Origin: Pseudomonas juntendi
Lineage (GTDB): Bacteria > Pseudomonadota > Gammaproteobacteria > Pseudomonadales > Pseudomonadaceae
Direction: 5' to 3'
Assembly: GCF_009932375.1 (NCBI RefSeq)
Contig: NZ_BLJG01000036.1
Location: 1 to 43,345 of the forward strand
DNA: 43,345 nucleotides
Under the pieces are notes generated by a model. It did no database searches, was not told the origin of the DNA, and saw nothing but the letters and a program-made list of their open reading frames with translations. Position numbers and translations under genes: made by a program. Positions 1 to 7,414 of the stretch are shown here, in pieces. Every line of letters starts with the position of its first letter. Position 1 is the stretch's first letter.

Positions 1-48
1 CCTGCTGGCCGGGTTTCCTGGCCATTCACCGTTGCAGCCGCCACCGCA

Positions 49-71
49 TTCGCGGGTAAACCCGCTCCTAC
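49..71 (+). repeat. REP element (partial)
   Basis: The sequence ttcgcgggtaaacccgctcc followed by tac matches the core of the P. putida 35-bp REP family as I recall it. The palindrome gcgggtaaacccgc can form a hairpin. The CCGGCCTC flank is replaced by repeat-unit sequence. Confidence 0.75.
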
Positions 72-240
72 GCTGGTCGGTGGTAGCTACGTGTCCGTGG
101 ACCGACGAGGCCTTTTGTGGGGGGCAACCGCGAACAGGCGGGCCTGCTGGCGAGATTTCCTGGCCATTCGCCGTGACAGCCCCGCCGCATTCCCAACATT
201 GGTCGGTAGTGGCTACATATCCGCGGATCACGAAGCCCGA

Positions 241-272
241 TGTAGGAGCGGGTTCACCCGCGAAGAGGCCGG
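241..272 (-). repeat. REP element (near full length)
   Basis: Read on the minus strand this is CCGGCCTCTTCGCGGGTGAA followed by CCCGCTCCTACA. It matches the P. putida REP consensus over almost its full length and lies in opposite orientation to the two partial copies on either side, a BIME-like arrangement. Confidence 0.85.
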
Positions 273-322
273 GCCTGCTGGCCGGGATTTCCTGGCCATT
301 CGCCGTTGCAGCCGCCACCGCA

Positions 323-345
323 TTCGCGGGTAAACCCGCTCCTAC
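323..345 (+). repeat. REP element (partial)
   Basis: This second forward copy is identical over 23 bp to the one at 49-71. It lies in the third repeat unit, so the REP was copied together with the larger unit. Confidence 0.75.
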
Positions 346-416
346 ACTGGTCGGTGGTGGCTGCGTGTCCGCGAAGAAGGCGGGCCTGGCGGCGGGGTTT
401 CCTGGCCATTCCCCCA

Positions 417-1139
417 TCAGCCGTACGGCGGCGCCGGAAGTTCGGCCAGCAAGGTTTTCAGGCCTTCGCCCCACTGCCGGCGAATCTGCTGGTAATAGGC
501 ATCGTCGCTGGCGATGCGGATGGGCTGCGGTGCCTCCAGGGCATCGGCTCGGTACACCAGCAAGTCCAGGGGCATGCCTACCGACAGGTTGCTGCGGATG
601 GTGGAGTCGAACGAGATCAGGCCACAGCGCAGCGCCTCATCCAGCGGGGTGCGGTACTCCAGGTTGCGGTCGAGTATGGGCCGCCCGTATTTGCTTTCCC
701 CCAACTGCAGGAAAGGCGTGTCGCGCGTGGCCTGGAAAAAGTTGCCCTGGGCATAGACGTTGTAGATCGCCATCGGCCCGCCCGCAATCTGGCCACCGAC
801 GATGAACGAGCTGCTCAGGTCGATACCGGCAGTCAGCTTGCTGCGGTCGCGGCACACCACCTCGCGCAGGGTATCGGCCACCAGCACGGTGGCATCGTAG
901 AGCGTGGCGACATTCAGCAGGTGCGGGCCGCTGCCCTGGCTGCGTTGCTGCAGCAGGTTGACCACTGACTGCGAGGTTGCCAGGTTGCCCGCCGTCTGCA
1001 GCACGATCAGGCGCTCACCGGGTACGCTGAAGACGAACAACTTGGCAAAGGTGGAGATCTGGTCGATACCGGCATTGGTGCGTGAGTCGCTGATGAAAAC
1101 CAGCCCGTCTTGCAGGTGCATGGCGACACAGTAAGTCAT
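417..1139 (-). CDS. Anbu-type proteasome-related peptidase
   Basis: This 240-residue protein belongs to the bacterial 20S-proteasome/HslV-like family known as Anbu (proteasome-type protease, COG3484). These are Ntn hydrolases that use the N-terminal threonine as nucleophile. I set the start at the ATG at 1139 because it puts Thr directly after Met (MTYCVAMH), gives the family length and has an AAGGGAA-type ribosome site. With that Thr as residue 1, the family acid lies in SDSRTN (Asp17) and the lysine in FAKLF (about Lys32). Upstream in-frame codons would add 40 residues and bury the nucleophile. It is the last of four minus-strand genes, 73 bp after the transglutaminase gene. Known Anbu proteins form ring or helical assemblies without an assigned ATPase. 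The physiological substrate is unknown. Confidence 0.93.
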   Translation of the reverse strand: MTYCVAMHLQDGLVFISDSRTNAGIDQISTFAKLFVFSVPGERLIVLQTAGNLATSQSVVNLLQQRSQGSGPHLLNVATLYDATVLVADTLREVVCRDRSKLTAGIDLSSSFIVGGQIAGGPMAIYNVYAQGNFFQATRDTPFLQLGESKYGRPILDRNLEYRTPLDEALRCGLISFDSTIRSNLSVGMPLDLLVYRADALEAPQPIRIASDDAYYQQIRRQWGEGLKTLLAELPAPPYG

Positions 1140-1212
1140 GCAAGTTCCCTTGTGTGGCAGAGGTAGTGGCCTTGCTGCAGGCGCGCAGCAAGGCTGGCTT
1201 GAGGGCCAGGCG

Positions 1213-1992
1213 TCACTGGCGATGCACGTGAACACTGGCTTGCATGGACTCGGTGCCACCCCCGCGGCGCACGCCCCTGACCGGGCAGGCGTCGAGGTAG
1301 TCCAGGCCCACGGCCAGCTTCAGGTGCCGCTCGGGCCGGGTCAGGCGGTTGGTGATGTCGAAGCTGTACCAGGCATCGTCGACCCAGGCTTCGGCCCATG
1401 CATGGCTGGCCAGGTGCTGTTCATCCTCGGTGCACAGGTAGCCGGAAACATAGCGGGCCGGCACCCCCAGGCTACGGGCGCAGGCCAGGAAGGCATGGGT
1501 ATGGTCCTGGCACACGCCCGCACCGGCATTGAACGCTTCGCTGGCCGTAGTGCCGACGGAGGTCGCCCCTGGGCTGTAGGGCATGCGCTCGGCCAGCCCC
1601 TGCATCAGGTCGATCAATGCGGCGCGGTCACGGTGCGTGCCGCATTGCTGGGCGGCGAAGGCCACCAGCGCGTCATCGGCCAGGGTCAGGTGGCTGCCAC
1701 GCAAGAACGGCAGGGGTGACTGGCAGGCTGCCTCCTGTTCGCAGGCCGGGTCGATTTCGACCTGGCCGCTGGCAGTGAGGGCCAGGTGCCCATGGGGCTT
1801 GTCCAGCGTCAGCACATGCAGGATGTTGCCGTACGGGTCGATCTGGCTCTTCACCTTGCAAGGCAGGTCCAGTTGCCATTCGACGATGCGCTGGCGTTCG
1901 CTGCTGCGCGGGGTAAGGCGCAGGAACTGAATGCTGTTGGACACATCACTGGCGTAGCTGTAGGTGGTGTCGTGGCGGATGGACAGTTTCAT
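1213..1992 (-). CDS. Transglutaminase-like cysteine protease family protein
   Basis: This 259-residue protein has an N-terminal beta domain (opening MKLSIRHDTTYSYA) typical of bacterial transglutaminase-like proteins, followed by the papain-fold core. The expected catalytic triad is present: Cys161 in GAGVCQDHTH, His197 in ASHAWAEAW and Asp212 in YSFDITN. There is no signal peptide, so it should be cytoplasmic. Its ATG overlaps the stop of the alpha-E gene by 4 bp (ATGA), which implies translational coupling. Proteins of this type recur with alpha-E, ATP-grasp and Anbu genes and have been proposed to cleave or ligate peptide or isopeptide bonds. The actual reaction is not established. Confidence 0.92.
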   Translation of the reverse strand: MKLSIRHDTTYSYASDVSNSIQFLRLTPRSSERQRIVEWQLDLPCKVKSQIDPYGNILHVLTLDKPHGHLALTASGQVEIDPACEQEAACQSPLPFLRGSHLTLADDALVAFAAQQCGTHRDRAALIDLMQGLAERMPYSPGATSVGTTASEAFNAGAGVCQDHTHAFLACARSLGVPARYVSGYLCTEDEQHLASHAWAEAWVDDAWYSFDITNRLTRPERHLKLAVGLDYLDACPVRGVRRGGGTESMQASVHVHRQ

Positions 1993-2939
1993 ACAACCTC
2001 CAGGTAGGAGTGATGGACCGCCTGGCCCAGTTGGTTGACGCGGCCGATGAAATCGCTGAGCCAGGGATGCAGCCCGGCGTCGAGGATTTCGTCGATGGCG
2101 GTATAGCGCAGCCGCGCGTTGAGCTCGGCGGCCAGCCGCTGGGCCGCTCGCCCGGTACTGCCAGGCAGGCCGGCCAGGATCTGGTCCAGCTCCTCGATAC
2201 AGGCATGCAGCGAGCGCGGCACGTCGACGCGCAGCAACAGCAATTCGGAAACCGGCCCGGCACTGGGCGCGGCGCGGTAGATTTCATTGAAGGCTTCGTA
2301 GGAGGTCAGGGCGCGCAGCAAGGCACTCCACTGGTAAAACCCCCTGGCCGAGTCGTCGCTGACCTCGTCGGAGGCCTCGCCGAACATTTCATAGCGCGCA
2401 TCGAGCAGGCGCAGGGTGTTGTCGGCCCGTTCCAGGAAAGTGCCCAGGCGAATGAAGCTGTAGGCATCGTTGCGCATGATGGTACCGGAGGTGGCCCCGC
2501 GGAACAGGTGCGAGCGCTCCTTGACCCAGTCACAGAACTGGCTGATGCCGTAGCGGCCCAGCCCGTTGCTGGCAATGTTGCGCATTTCGATCCAGGTGGC
2601 GTTGATGTTCTCCCACATGTCCGCCGTTATCCGCCCGCGCACTGCATGGGCGTTGGTTCTGGCCGCCTGCAGGCAGCAGTAGATGCTGCCGGGGTTGGTG
2701 GCATCGAGGGCGAAGAAATGCAGCATGCGCTCGGTGTCGAGCTCGGCGTGGCGACGGATGTAGTCGTCGAGCGTGCCCGAGGCCAACAGTGACATGGCCA
2801 GTTCGGCATGGCCGTCGCTGCGCCCCGCCTGCGGCATCAGTGACAGCGAGTAGCTGACCTCGAGCATGCGCGCCAGGTTTTCCGCACGTTCCAGGTAGCG
2901 GGACATCCAGTACAGATCAGAAGCAGTTCGAGAAAGCAT
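1989..2939 (-). CDS. Alpha-E domain protein (Anbu cluster)
   Basis: This 316-residue, largely helical protein opens MLSRTASDLYWMSRYLERAE, the signature start of the alpha-E (COG2307) family. No enzymatic motif is recognisable. The family is known almost only by its linkage to circularly permuted ATP-grasp and transglutaminase genes, so it is usually viewed as a scaffold or substrate-binding partner. It begins 3 bp after the ATP-grasp stop codon and its own stop overlaps the next start, so the three genes form one tightly coupled unit. Tryptophan-, tyrosine- and arginine-rich segments such as ARGFYQWSALLRALTSYEAF are characteristic. Function is unknown. Confidence 0.92.
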   Translation of the reverse strand: MLSRTASDLYWMSRYLERAENLARMLEVSYSLSLMPQAGRSDGHAELAMSLLASGTLDDYIRRHAELDTERMLHFFALDATNPGSIYCCLQAARTNAHAVRGRITADMWENINATWIEMRNIASNGLGRYGISQFCDWVKERSHLFRGATSGTIMRNDAYSFIRLGTFLERADNTLRLLDARYEMFGEASDEVSDDSARGFYQWSALLRALTSYEAFNEIYRAAPSAGPVSELLLLRVDVPRSLHACIEELDQILAGLPGSTGRAAQRLAAELNARLRYTAIDEILDAGLHPWLSDFIGRVNQLGQAVHHSYLEVV

Positions 2940-2942
2940 GGT

Positions 2943-4352
2943 TCAGTCCTCCACCACCCAGGTGTCTTTGGTACCGCCACCTTGTGACGAGTTGACCACC
3001 AGCGAGCCTTCCTTCAGCGCCACGCGGGTCAGGCCGCCTGGCACCAGGCGGGTTTCGCTGCCCGACAGTACGAACGGGCGCAGGTCGATATGCCGCGGCG
3101 CGATGCCGCTGTCGACGAAGGTCGGGCAGGTGGACAGGCACAAGGTCGGTTGCGCGATATAGGCATGAGGACGCGCTTTGATGCGGGCGCGGAAGTCCTC
3201 GATCTGCGCGGCAGTGGCGGCCGGCCCGACCAGCATGCCGTAGCCGCCAGAGCCCTGGGTTTCCTTGACCACCAGCTCGGGCAGGTTGGCCAGTACATGG
3301 GACAGGTCGGCCGGTTTGCGGCACTGCCACGTCGGTACGTTGTTGAGGATCGGCTCCTCGCCCAGGTAAAAGCGGATCATGTCGGCGACATAGGGGTAGA
3401 TCGACTTGTCGTCGGCTACGCCGGTGCCCACCGCGTTGGCCAGCACTACGTTGCCGGCGCGGTACACCGAAATCAGGCCGGGCACGCCCAGCATCGAGTC
3501 GGGGTTGAACGAGAGGGGGTCGAGGTAGTCGTCGTCCAGCCTGCGGTAAATCACATCGACCCGTTGCGGGCCGGCGGTCGTGCGCATGTACACATGCTCG
3601 TCGCGCACGAACAGATCGGCGCCTTCGACCAGCTCGATGCCCATTTCGCGGGCCAGGAAGGCATGCTCGAAATAGGCACTGTTGAAGCGCCCTGGGGTAA
3701 GCAGCACAGCAGTGGGGTTATCCAGCGGGCTGGCGCTCTTGAGCGTGTCCAGCAGCAGGTTGGGGTAGTGGTCGATGGGCGCGATGCGCTGGGCGGCGAA
3801 CAGCTCGGGGAACAGGCGCATCATCATCTTGCGGTCTTCGAGCATGTAGCTGACACCACTGGGGGTGCGCAGGTTGTCTTCCAGCACGAAATAGCTGCCA
3901 TCGCCATCGCGCACCAGGTCCACGCCGGCGATGTGCGCATACAGGCCCCGGTGCAGGTCCAGGCCCTGCATGGCGATCTGATAACCCTCGTTGGCCAGGA
4001 CCTGCTCTGGCGGGATGATCCCGGCCTTGAGGATGCGCTGGTCGTGGTAGATGTCTTCCAGGAACAGGTTCAGGGCCTGCACGCGCTGGATACAGCCGCG
4101 CTCGACCGTACGCCACTCGCTGGCGCGGATGCTGCGCGGGATGATATCGAAGGGGATCAGCCGCTCGGTGTCCTGTTTGTCGCCATACAAGGTAAAGGTG
4201 ATACCGGCGCGGTGGAACAGCAGGTCGGCCTCGCGCCGGCGCTGCTCCAGCAGCTCCAGCGGGGTGTTCGCCAGCCAGCGGGCGAACTCCTGGTAGTGCG
4301 GGCGGCAGCTGCCGTTCGCGTCGTACATTTCATTGAAAAAAGCCCGGGACAT
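2943..4352 (-). CDS. Circularly permuted type 2 ATP-grasp protein
   Basis: This 469-residue protein belongs to the COG2308 circularly permuted ATP-grasp family. ATP-grasp enzymes form carbon-nitrogen bonds through an acyl phosphate, and relatives are thought to act as peptide or amino-acid ligases. Recognisable stretches are an N-terminal HRAGITFTLYGDK block, VLEDNLRTPSGVSYMLEDR in the middle, and the glycine-rich KETQGSGGYGMLVGP loop near residue 385, the likely nucleotide-binding segment. I chose the ATG at 4352 (MSRAFFNEMYD) because AAGGAG lies 5 bp upstream; a GTG two codons earlier falls inside that spacing. It is the first gene of the four-gene minus-strand operon. The substrate is not known. 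Confidence 0.92.
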   Translation of the reverse strand: MSRAFFNEMYDANGSCRPHYQEFARWLANTPLELLEQRRREADLLFHRAGITFTLYGDKQDTERLIPFDIIPRSIRASEWRTVERGCIQRVQALNLFLEDIYHDQRILKAGIIPPEQVLANEGYQIAMQGLDLHRGLYAHIAGVDLVRDGDGSYFVLEDNLRTPSGVSYMLEDRKMMMRLFPELFAAQRIAPIDHYPNLLLDTLKSASPLDNPTAVLLTPGRFNSAYFEHAFLAREMGIELVEGADLFVRDEHVYMRTTAGPQRVDVIYRRLDDDYLDPLSFNPDSMLGVPGLISVYRAGNVVLANAVGTGVADDKSIYPYVADMIRFYLGEEPILNNVPTWQCRKPADLSHVLANLPELVVKETQGSGGYGMLVGPAATAAQIEDFRARIKARPHAYIAQPTLCLSTCPTFVDSGIAPRHIDLRPFVLSGSETRLVPGGLTRVALKEGSLVVNSSQGGGTKDTWVVED

Positions 4353-4712
4353 ACCCACTCCTTGCCGCCGTTACCGGCAGCTTCATTGCCGTTCATCTGC
4401 GTCTTTCAGGGTGCTGCCTAGCTAGTAAGCGGGGGTGTCTTCAGCCTCGGTCGCGTTGGGTGGCGGGTGCATTCCGTTCACCAACCAGCGTTGCAATGAA
4501 AGTGCCGAAAACCCGGTGCAGTGCCGGGCAGGCCAGGGAATGGGCGGTGGGCAGCGGTTTTGCTGGGCGGCGCCTGGTCCAGGCGGGGTGAGGTGGCGGC
4601 CGGCTGACCGGCCGGCATGCATCAAAACAGGGCGCCTGGTGTGCAGCCGCGTTTTTTGAACCGAGTTGGTGCGTACCGCCATGCCGGCCAGGCCAGGCAG
4701 GCGGTTCACACC
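4353..4712. other. Intergenic region, no gene supported
   Basis: These 360 bp hold the leader of the ATP-grasp operon and the 3' flank of mesD. A perfect 7-bp stem (CGGCCGG, loop CTGA) lies at 4597-4614, but no T-run follows on either strand, so it is only a weak terminator candidate for mesD. The open frames here are arginine-, proline- and histidine-rich artefacts. No convincing promoter was identified. Confidence 0.5.
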
Positions 4713-5750
4713 TCAACCCGCGTGGGCGGTCAGTTCCTTGCGTACGATGGCAGCCCCGGCGCTCAACGCCTTGAGCTTGCCGCTGGCGACCGCGCGCGGC
4801 AGTGGGGCCATGCCGCAGTTGGTGCAGGGGTAGAGTTTGTCGGCGTCGACGAACTGCAACGCCTTGCGCAGGGTGTCGGCCACGGCTTCGGGCGTTTCGA
4901 TGGCAATGTTGGCGACATCGATGGCACCGACCATGACCTTCTTGCCCCGAATCAGCTCAAGCAGTTCCATCGGCACATGGGCGTTGTGGCACTCCAGCGA
5001 AATGATATCGATGCTCGACTGCTGCAACGTCGGGAACACCTGCTCATATTGCCGCCATTGCGCCCCCAGGGTCTGTTTCCAGTCGGTGTTGGCCTTGATC
5101 CCGTAGCCATAGCAGATGTGCACCGCGGTTTCGCACTTGAGCCCTTGAACGGCGCGCTCCAGGGCGGCCACGCCCCAGTCGTTGACCTCATCGAAGAACA
5201 CATTGAACGCCGGTTCGTCGAACTGGATGATATCGACGCCCGCCGCTTCCAGTTCCAGGGCTTCCTGGTTGAGTAGCCTGGCAAATTCCCAGGCCAGTTT
5301 TTCCCGGCTTTTGTAATGGCTGTCATACAGCGTGTCGATCATGGTCATGGGGCCCGGCAGCGCCCACTTTATTGGCTGGGCAGTTTGCTGGCGGAGGAAC
5401 CTTGCATCGTCGACGAACACCGGCGCCTGTCGCGCGACAGCACCCACCACCGAGGGCACGCTGGCGTCGTAGCGATCGCGAATGCGCACGGTCTGGCGTT
5501 GCTGGAAATCGACCCCGCTCAGGTGTTCGATGAACGTGGTCACGAAATGTTGGCGGGTCTGTTCGCCGTCACTGACGATATCGATGCCCGCGTGCTGCTG
5601 TTCCTGCAAAGCCAGGCGCAAGGCGTCCTGTTTGCCTTCGGCCAGCTGCGCGCCCTGCAACTTCCAGGGTGACCAGAGTGTTTCAGGCTCCGCCAGCCAG
5701 GAAGGCTTGGGCCAACTGCCGGCAGTGGAGGTGGGAAGTAGCGTGTTCAT
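4713..5750 (-). CDS. mesD: Folate-independent methionine synthase MesD (core-MetE family)
   Basis: This 345-residue protein corresponds to the C-terminal catalytic half of cobalamin-independent methionine synthase without the N-terminal folate-binding half. The zinc-site pattern is visible: His211-x-Cys213 (VHIC), and Cys309/Cys312 (PCTNCG) near the C terminus. QFDEPAF around residues 166-172 matches the MetE homocysteine-site region. The length and the mesX partner immediately upstream identify it as MesD, which methylates homocysteine without methyltetrahydrofolate and needs MesX and oxygen in the strains studied. The methyl donor is unresolved. It starts 27 bp after the mesX stop, with AAGG about 9 bp before the ATG. 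The alternative reading is a generic 'methionine synthase II' annotation. Confidence 0.9.
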   Translation of the reverse strand: MNTLLPTSTAGSWPKPSWLAEPETLWSPWKLQGAQLAEGKQDALRLALQEQQHAGIDIVSDGEQTRQHFVTTFIEHLSGVDFQQRQTVRIRDRYDASVPSVVGAVARQAPVFVDDARFLRQQTAQPIKWALPGPMTMIDTLYDSHYKSREKLAWEFARLLNQEALELEAAGVDIIQFDEPAFNVFFDEVNDWGVAALERAVQGLKCETAVHICYGYGIKANTDWKQTLGAQWRQYEQVFPTLQQSSIDIISLECHNAHVPMELLELIRGKKVMVGAIDVANIAIETPEAVADTLRKALQFVDADKLYPCTNCGMAPLPRAVASGKLKALSAGAAIVRKELTAHAG

Positions 5751-5777
5751 CAGCGGTTACCTTGTGCGTTGAGGTGA

Positions 5778-6761
5778 TCAGCCGGCGTATTGAGCGGACC
5801 ATTGCTCCAGGGTGGCCTGGTACGGTTTGACGAAGCGCTCCTCGGCAAACCTGCCTTGTTCGAGCGCCAGGCGGCTGCGCTCTTCGCGGTCGTAGACAAT
5901 GCGTGTAAGCGAATAGTCCTGGTGCTGCAGGCTCGGTTGGTAGGCCATTGCGGCTGCCGCATTGGCGTTGTAGATCTCGGGGCGGTAGATCTTCTGAAAG
6001 GTTTCCATGGTGCTGATGGTGCTGATCAGCTCCAGGTCGTTGTAGTCGGCCAACAGGTCACCGGCAAAGTAGAAGGCCAATGGCGCCACGCTGCCGGGCG
6101 GCATGAAGTAGCGCACCTTGAGCCCCATCCTGCTGAAGTACTCGTCGGTCAGCGAGTGGTCGTTCTGGTGATACTCCACGCCCAGCACCGGGTGCTGGTT
6201 TTCAGTGCGGTGGTAAACCCTGCTGCTCGACACACTCAGGCAGATGACCGGCGGCTTGTCGAAGTGCGCCTTGTAGGTGGCCGAGTTGATGAAGCACTTG
6301 AACAGCTTGCCATGCAGTTCGCCAAAGTTGTCCGGCGTGCTGAAGCTTGGCCGACCCTTGTTGTGTTCCAGCAACAACACACTGAAGTCGTAGTCCCGCA
6401 CGTACGAGGAAAAGTTGTTACCGACCATGCCGTCGATACGGCGGTTGGTGGTGTGGTCGACGATATGGGTCTGCAACAGCTCGATCAGCGGCAGGCCGCT
6501 GCCGCGCTGTGCACTGTGCAGGTGCAGTTCCACCGAAATGATATCCAGCTCTACGCTGTAACGGTCTGCATAAGCATTGTCCCAGTGCGCCAGGGCGTTG
6601 AAGCGGTTGTCGATCATCTGCAAGGTGTTGCGCAGGTTTTCCTGGCGGTTTTCCCCCCGCGCCAGGTTGGCGAAATTGGTGGTGATGCGCGTGTTTTCGC
6701 CGGGCTGGTAGTGCTCGTCGAAGGCGATGCGCTGCACAGTGAATTGCGGTGCGTAGGCCAT
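5778..6761 (-). CDS. mesX: MesX (DUF1852), partner of MesD
   Basis: This protein has 327 residues when started at the ATG at 6761 (MAYAPQFTVQRIAF). A TTG 18 codons upstream is also in frame, but the extra residues look random. It is a DUF1852 protein. In the published work I recall, members of this family are required together with MesD for oxygen-dependent, folate-independent methionine synthesis, and MesX may generate or deliver the methyl group. No standard cofactor motif is visible. Several histidine, aspartate and glutamate clusters could bind metal. It is the first gene of a two-gene operon and is preceded by a structured leader and a palindromic site. AGGA lies about 11 bp before the start. 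Confidence 0.88.
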   Translation of the reverse strand: MAYAPQFTVQRIAFDEHYQPGENTRITTNFANLARGENRQENLRNTLQMIDNRFNALAHWDNAYADRYSVELDIISVELHLHSAQRGSGLPLIELLQTHIVDHTTNRRIDGMVGNNFSSYVRDYDFSVLLLEHNKGRPSFSTPDNFGELHGKLFKCFINSATYKAHFDKPPVICLSVSSSRVYHRTENQHPVLGVEYHQNDHSLTDEYFSRMGLKVRYFMPPGSVAPLAFYFAGDLLADYNDLELISTISTMETFQKIYRPEIYNANAAAAMAYQPSLQHQDYSLTRIVYDREERSRLALEQGRFAEERFVKPYQATLEQWSAQYAG

Positions 6762-6782
6762 GTTGTAGGGTGTCCTGGTGCC

Positions 6783-6836
6783 TCGCTCGTGCCGTTGGGT
6801 AGTGCAAGCAGGCAACTATTGCCATGGCGCGAGCGA
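6783..6836 (-). promoter_or_regulatory. Structured leader upstream of mesX
   Basis: Arms tcgctcgtgcc (6783-6793) and ggcgcgagcga (6826-6836) are complementary over 11 positions with one non-Watson-Crick pair. They enclose a second hairpin, GGCAA-cta-TTGCC (6811-6823). The element ends 22 bp before the mesX ATG, in its 5' untranslated region. It matches no riboswitch class I recognise and has no T-run. It could be a control element or simple secondary structure. Confidence 0.4.
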
Positions 6837-6896
6837 CGTGATGTCCGTGTTCAGGCCGTATTCTAGGCAGGGTCCCTACATGAATGATATTGAAGA

Positions 6897-6914
6897 TAAA
6901 TCACTAATGATTTA
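6897..6914. promoter_or_regulatory. Perfect inverted repeat TAAATCA-ctaa-TGATTTA
   Basis: This AT-rich perfect palindrome (7-bp arms, 4-bp spacer) lies about 136 bp upstream of mesX in an otherwise GC-rich genome. The spacing suits an operator for the mesX promoter. It does not fit the MetR consensus TGAA-N5-TTCA. The rest of 6837-7138 contains no gene I can support. Confidence 0.4.
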
Positions 6915-7138
6915 GCACTGCTCATGATGCTGGGGTGTCGGGAGTAGCCAACGGGAAGGAAAGCTTGTGTATGCGGTCGAGCGCGGGCGGTTGGCCCTGT
7001 GATCTTGCTCGCAACTTTCCAGACTAAAGGTACGGAATTTTCAAGTTGGCATGAATATCCCATGTTAGTCGGGAGTCCAGTCTCCACCTACTGCACTACC
7101 TCCATCACCTCCACGGAAGAACAAGAAAGGGGGCTAAC

Positions 7139-7369
7139 ATGAGTTGTCTGATTTGCGCAGGGCACGCGGAATCCGTCGAATGCACCCTTGGATGGGAGGA
7201 GCGGCGCTGTTCCCAATGCGGGTGTTACCGAATGTCCCAGTCGCTGATCCTGGCGATGATGGATGAGGGGCAGATATTCGACACCGAGCGCATGCGCGAG
7301 TGGCTGGTCGTGCAACGCGGGCAGGTGCCTGTGCCCGACATCGACCATGACCACGCCATACTGCGCTAA
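7139..7369 (+). CDS. Small cysteine-rich hypothetical protein
   Basis: This 76-residue cytoplasmic protein has cysteines at 3, 6, 15, 24, 27 and 29. CLIC near the start and CSQCGC at 24-29 together resemble a zinc ribbon. The C-terminal half is acidic and helical, with DTERMREWLVVQRGQ and then VPDIDHDHA. The start is well supported by AAAGGGGG followed by CTAAC before the ATG. It stands alone on the plus strand between the divergent mesX operon and the convergent oprN gene. I do not recognise a named family. It could be a metal-binding or protein-interaction module. Confidence 0.8.
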   Translation: MSCLICAGHAESVECTLGWEERRCSQCGCYRMSQSLILAMMDEGQIFDTERMREWLVVQRGQVPVPDIDHDHAILR

Positions 7370-7370
7370 C

Positions 7371-7398
7371 GGCCTGCAGCGGTGTAGCGCCACAGGCC
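7371..7398. terminator. Hairpin between convergent genes
   Basis: GGCCTG (7371-7376) pairs with CAGGCC (7393-7398), and an inner GGTG/CGCC stem tightens the loop. It sits in the 45-bp gap between the convergent small gene and oprN, where a bidirectional terminator is expected. No U-tract follows on either strand, so intrinsic termination is uncertain. Confidence 0.4.
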
Positions 7399-7414
7399 AT
7401 GGTCGTGCCTGGGG

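Larger units (their letters stand above)
1..416. repeat. Degenerate tandem repeat, about four units, with REP elements
   Basis: Four copies of a unit that opens with cctgctggc...tttcctggccattc start at about 1, 143, 274 and 385, so the spacings are 142, 131 and 111 bp. Units at 1-97 and 274-371 are nearly identical, including gttgcagccgccaccgcatt and an embedded REP. The unit at 143 has lost the REP core, and the last unit is truncated near the Anbu stop codon. The array starts inside a unit at the window edge and so probably continues to the left. Open frames on both strands here carry repeated nonsense and are not genes. Confidence 0.8.

Noticed and set aside
1..416. CRISPR-like array
   Set aside because: Units are 110-140 bp, degenerate and REP-containing, without short identical repeats and unique spacers, and no cas genes are near.
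32..805. Frame running through the left repeat array into the Anbu gene on the plus strand
   Set aside because: Its residues repeat with the DNA repeat and then run antisense to Anbu; a translation of REP sequence.
3090..4421. 443-codon frame on the plus strand over the ATP-grasp gene
   Set aside because: Shadow of the ATP-grasp reading frame; rich in Gly, Val, His and Gln with no motif.
4422..4709. 95-codon frame between the ATP-grasp operon and mesD
   Set aside because: Arg/Pro/His-rich composition, no ribosome site and no neighbour logic.
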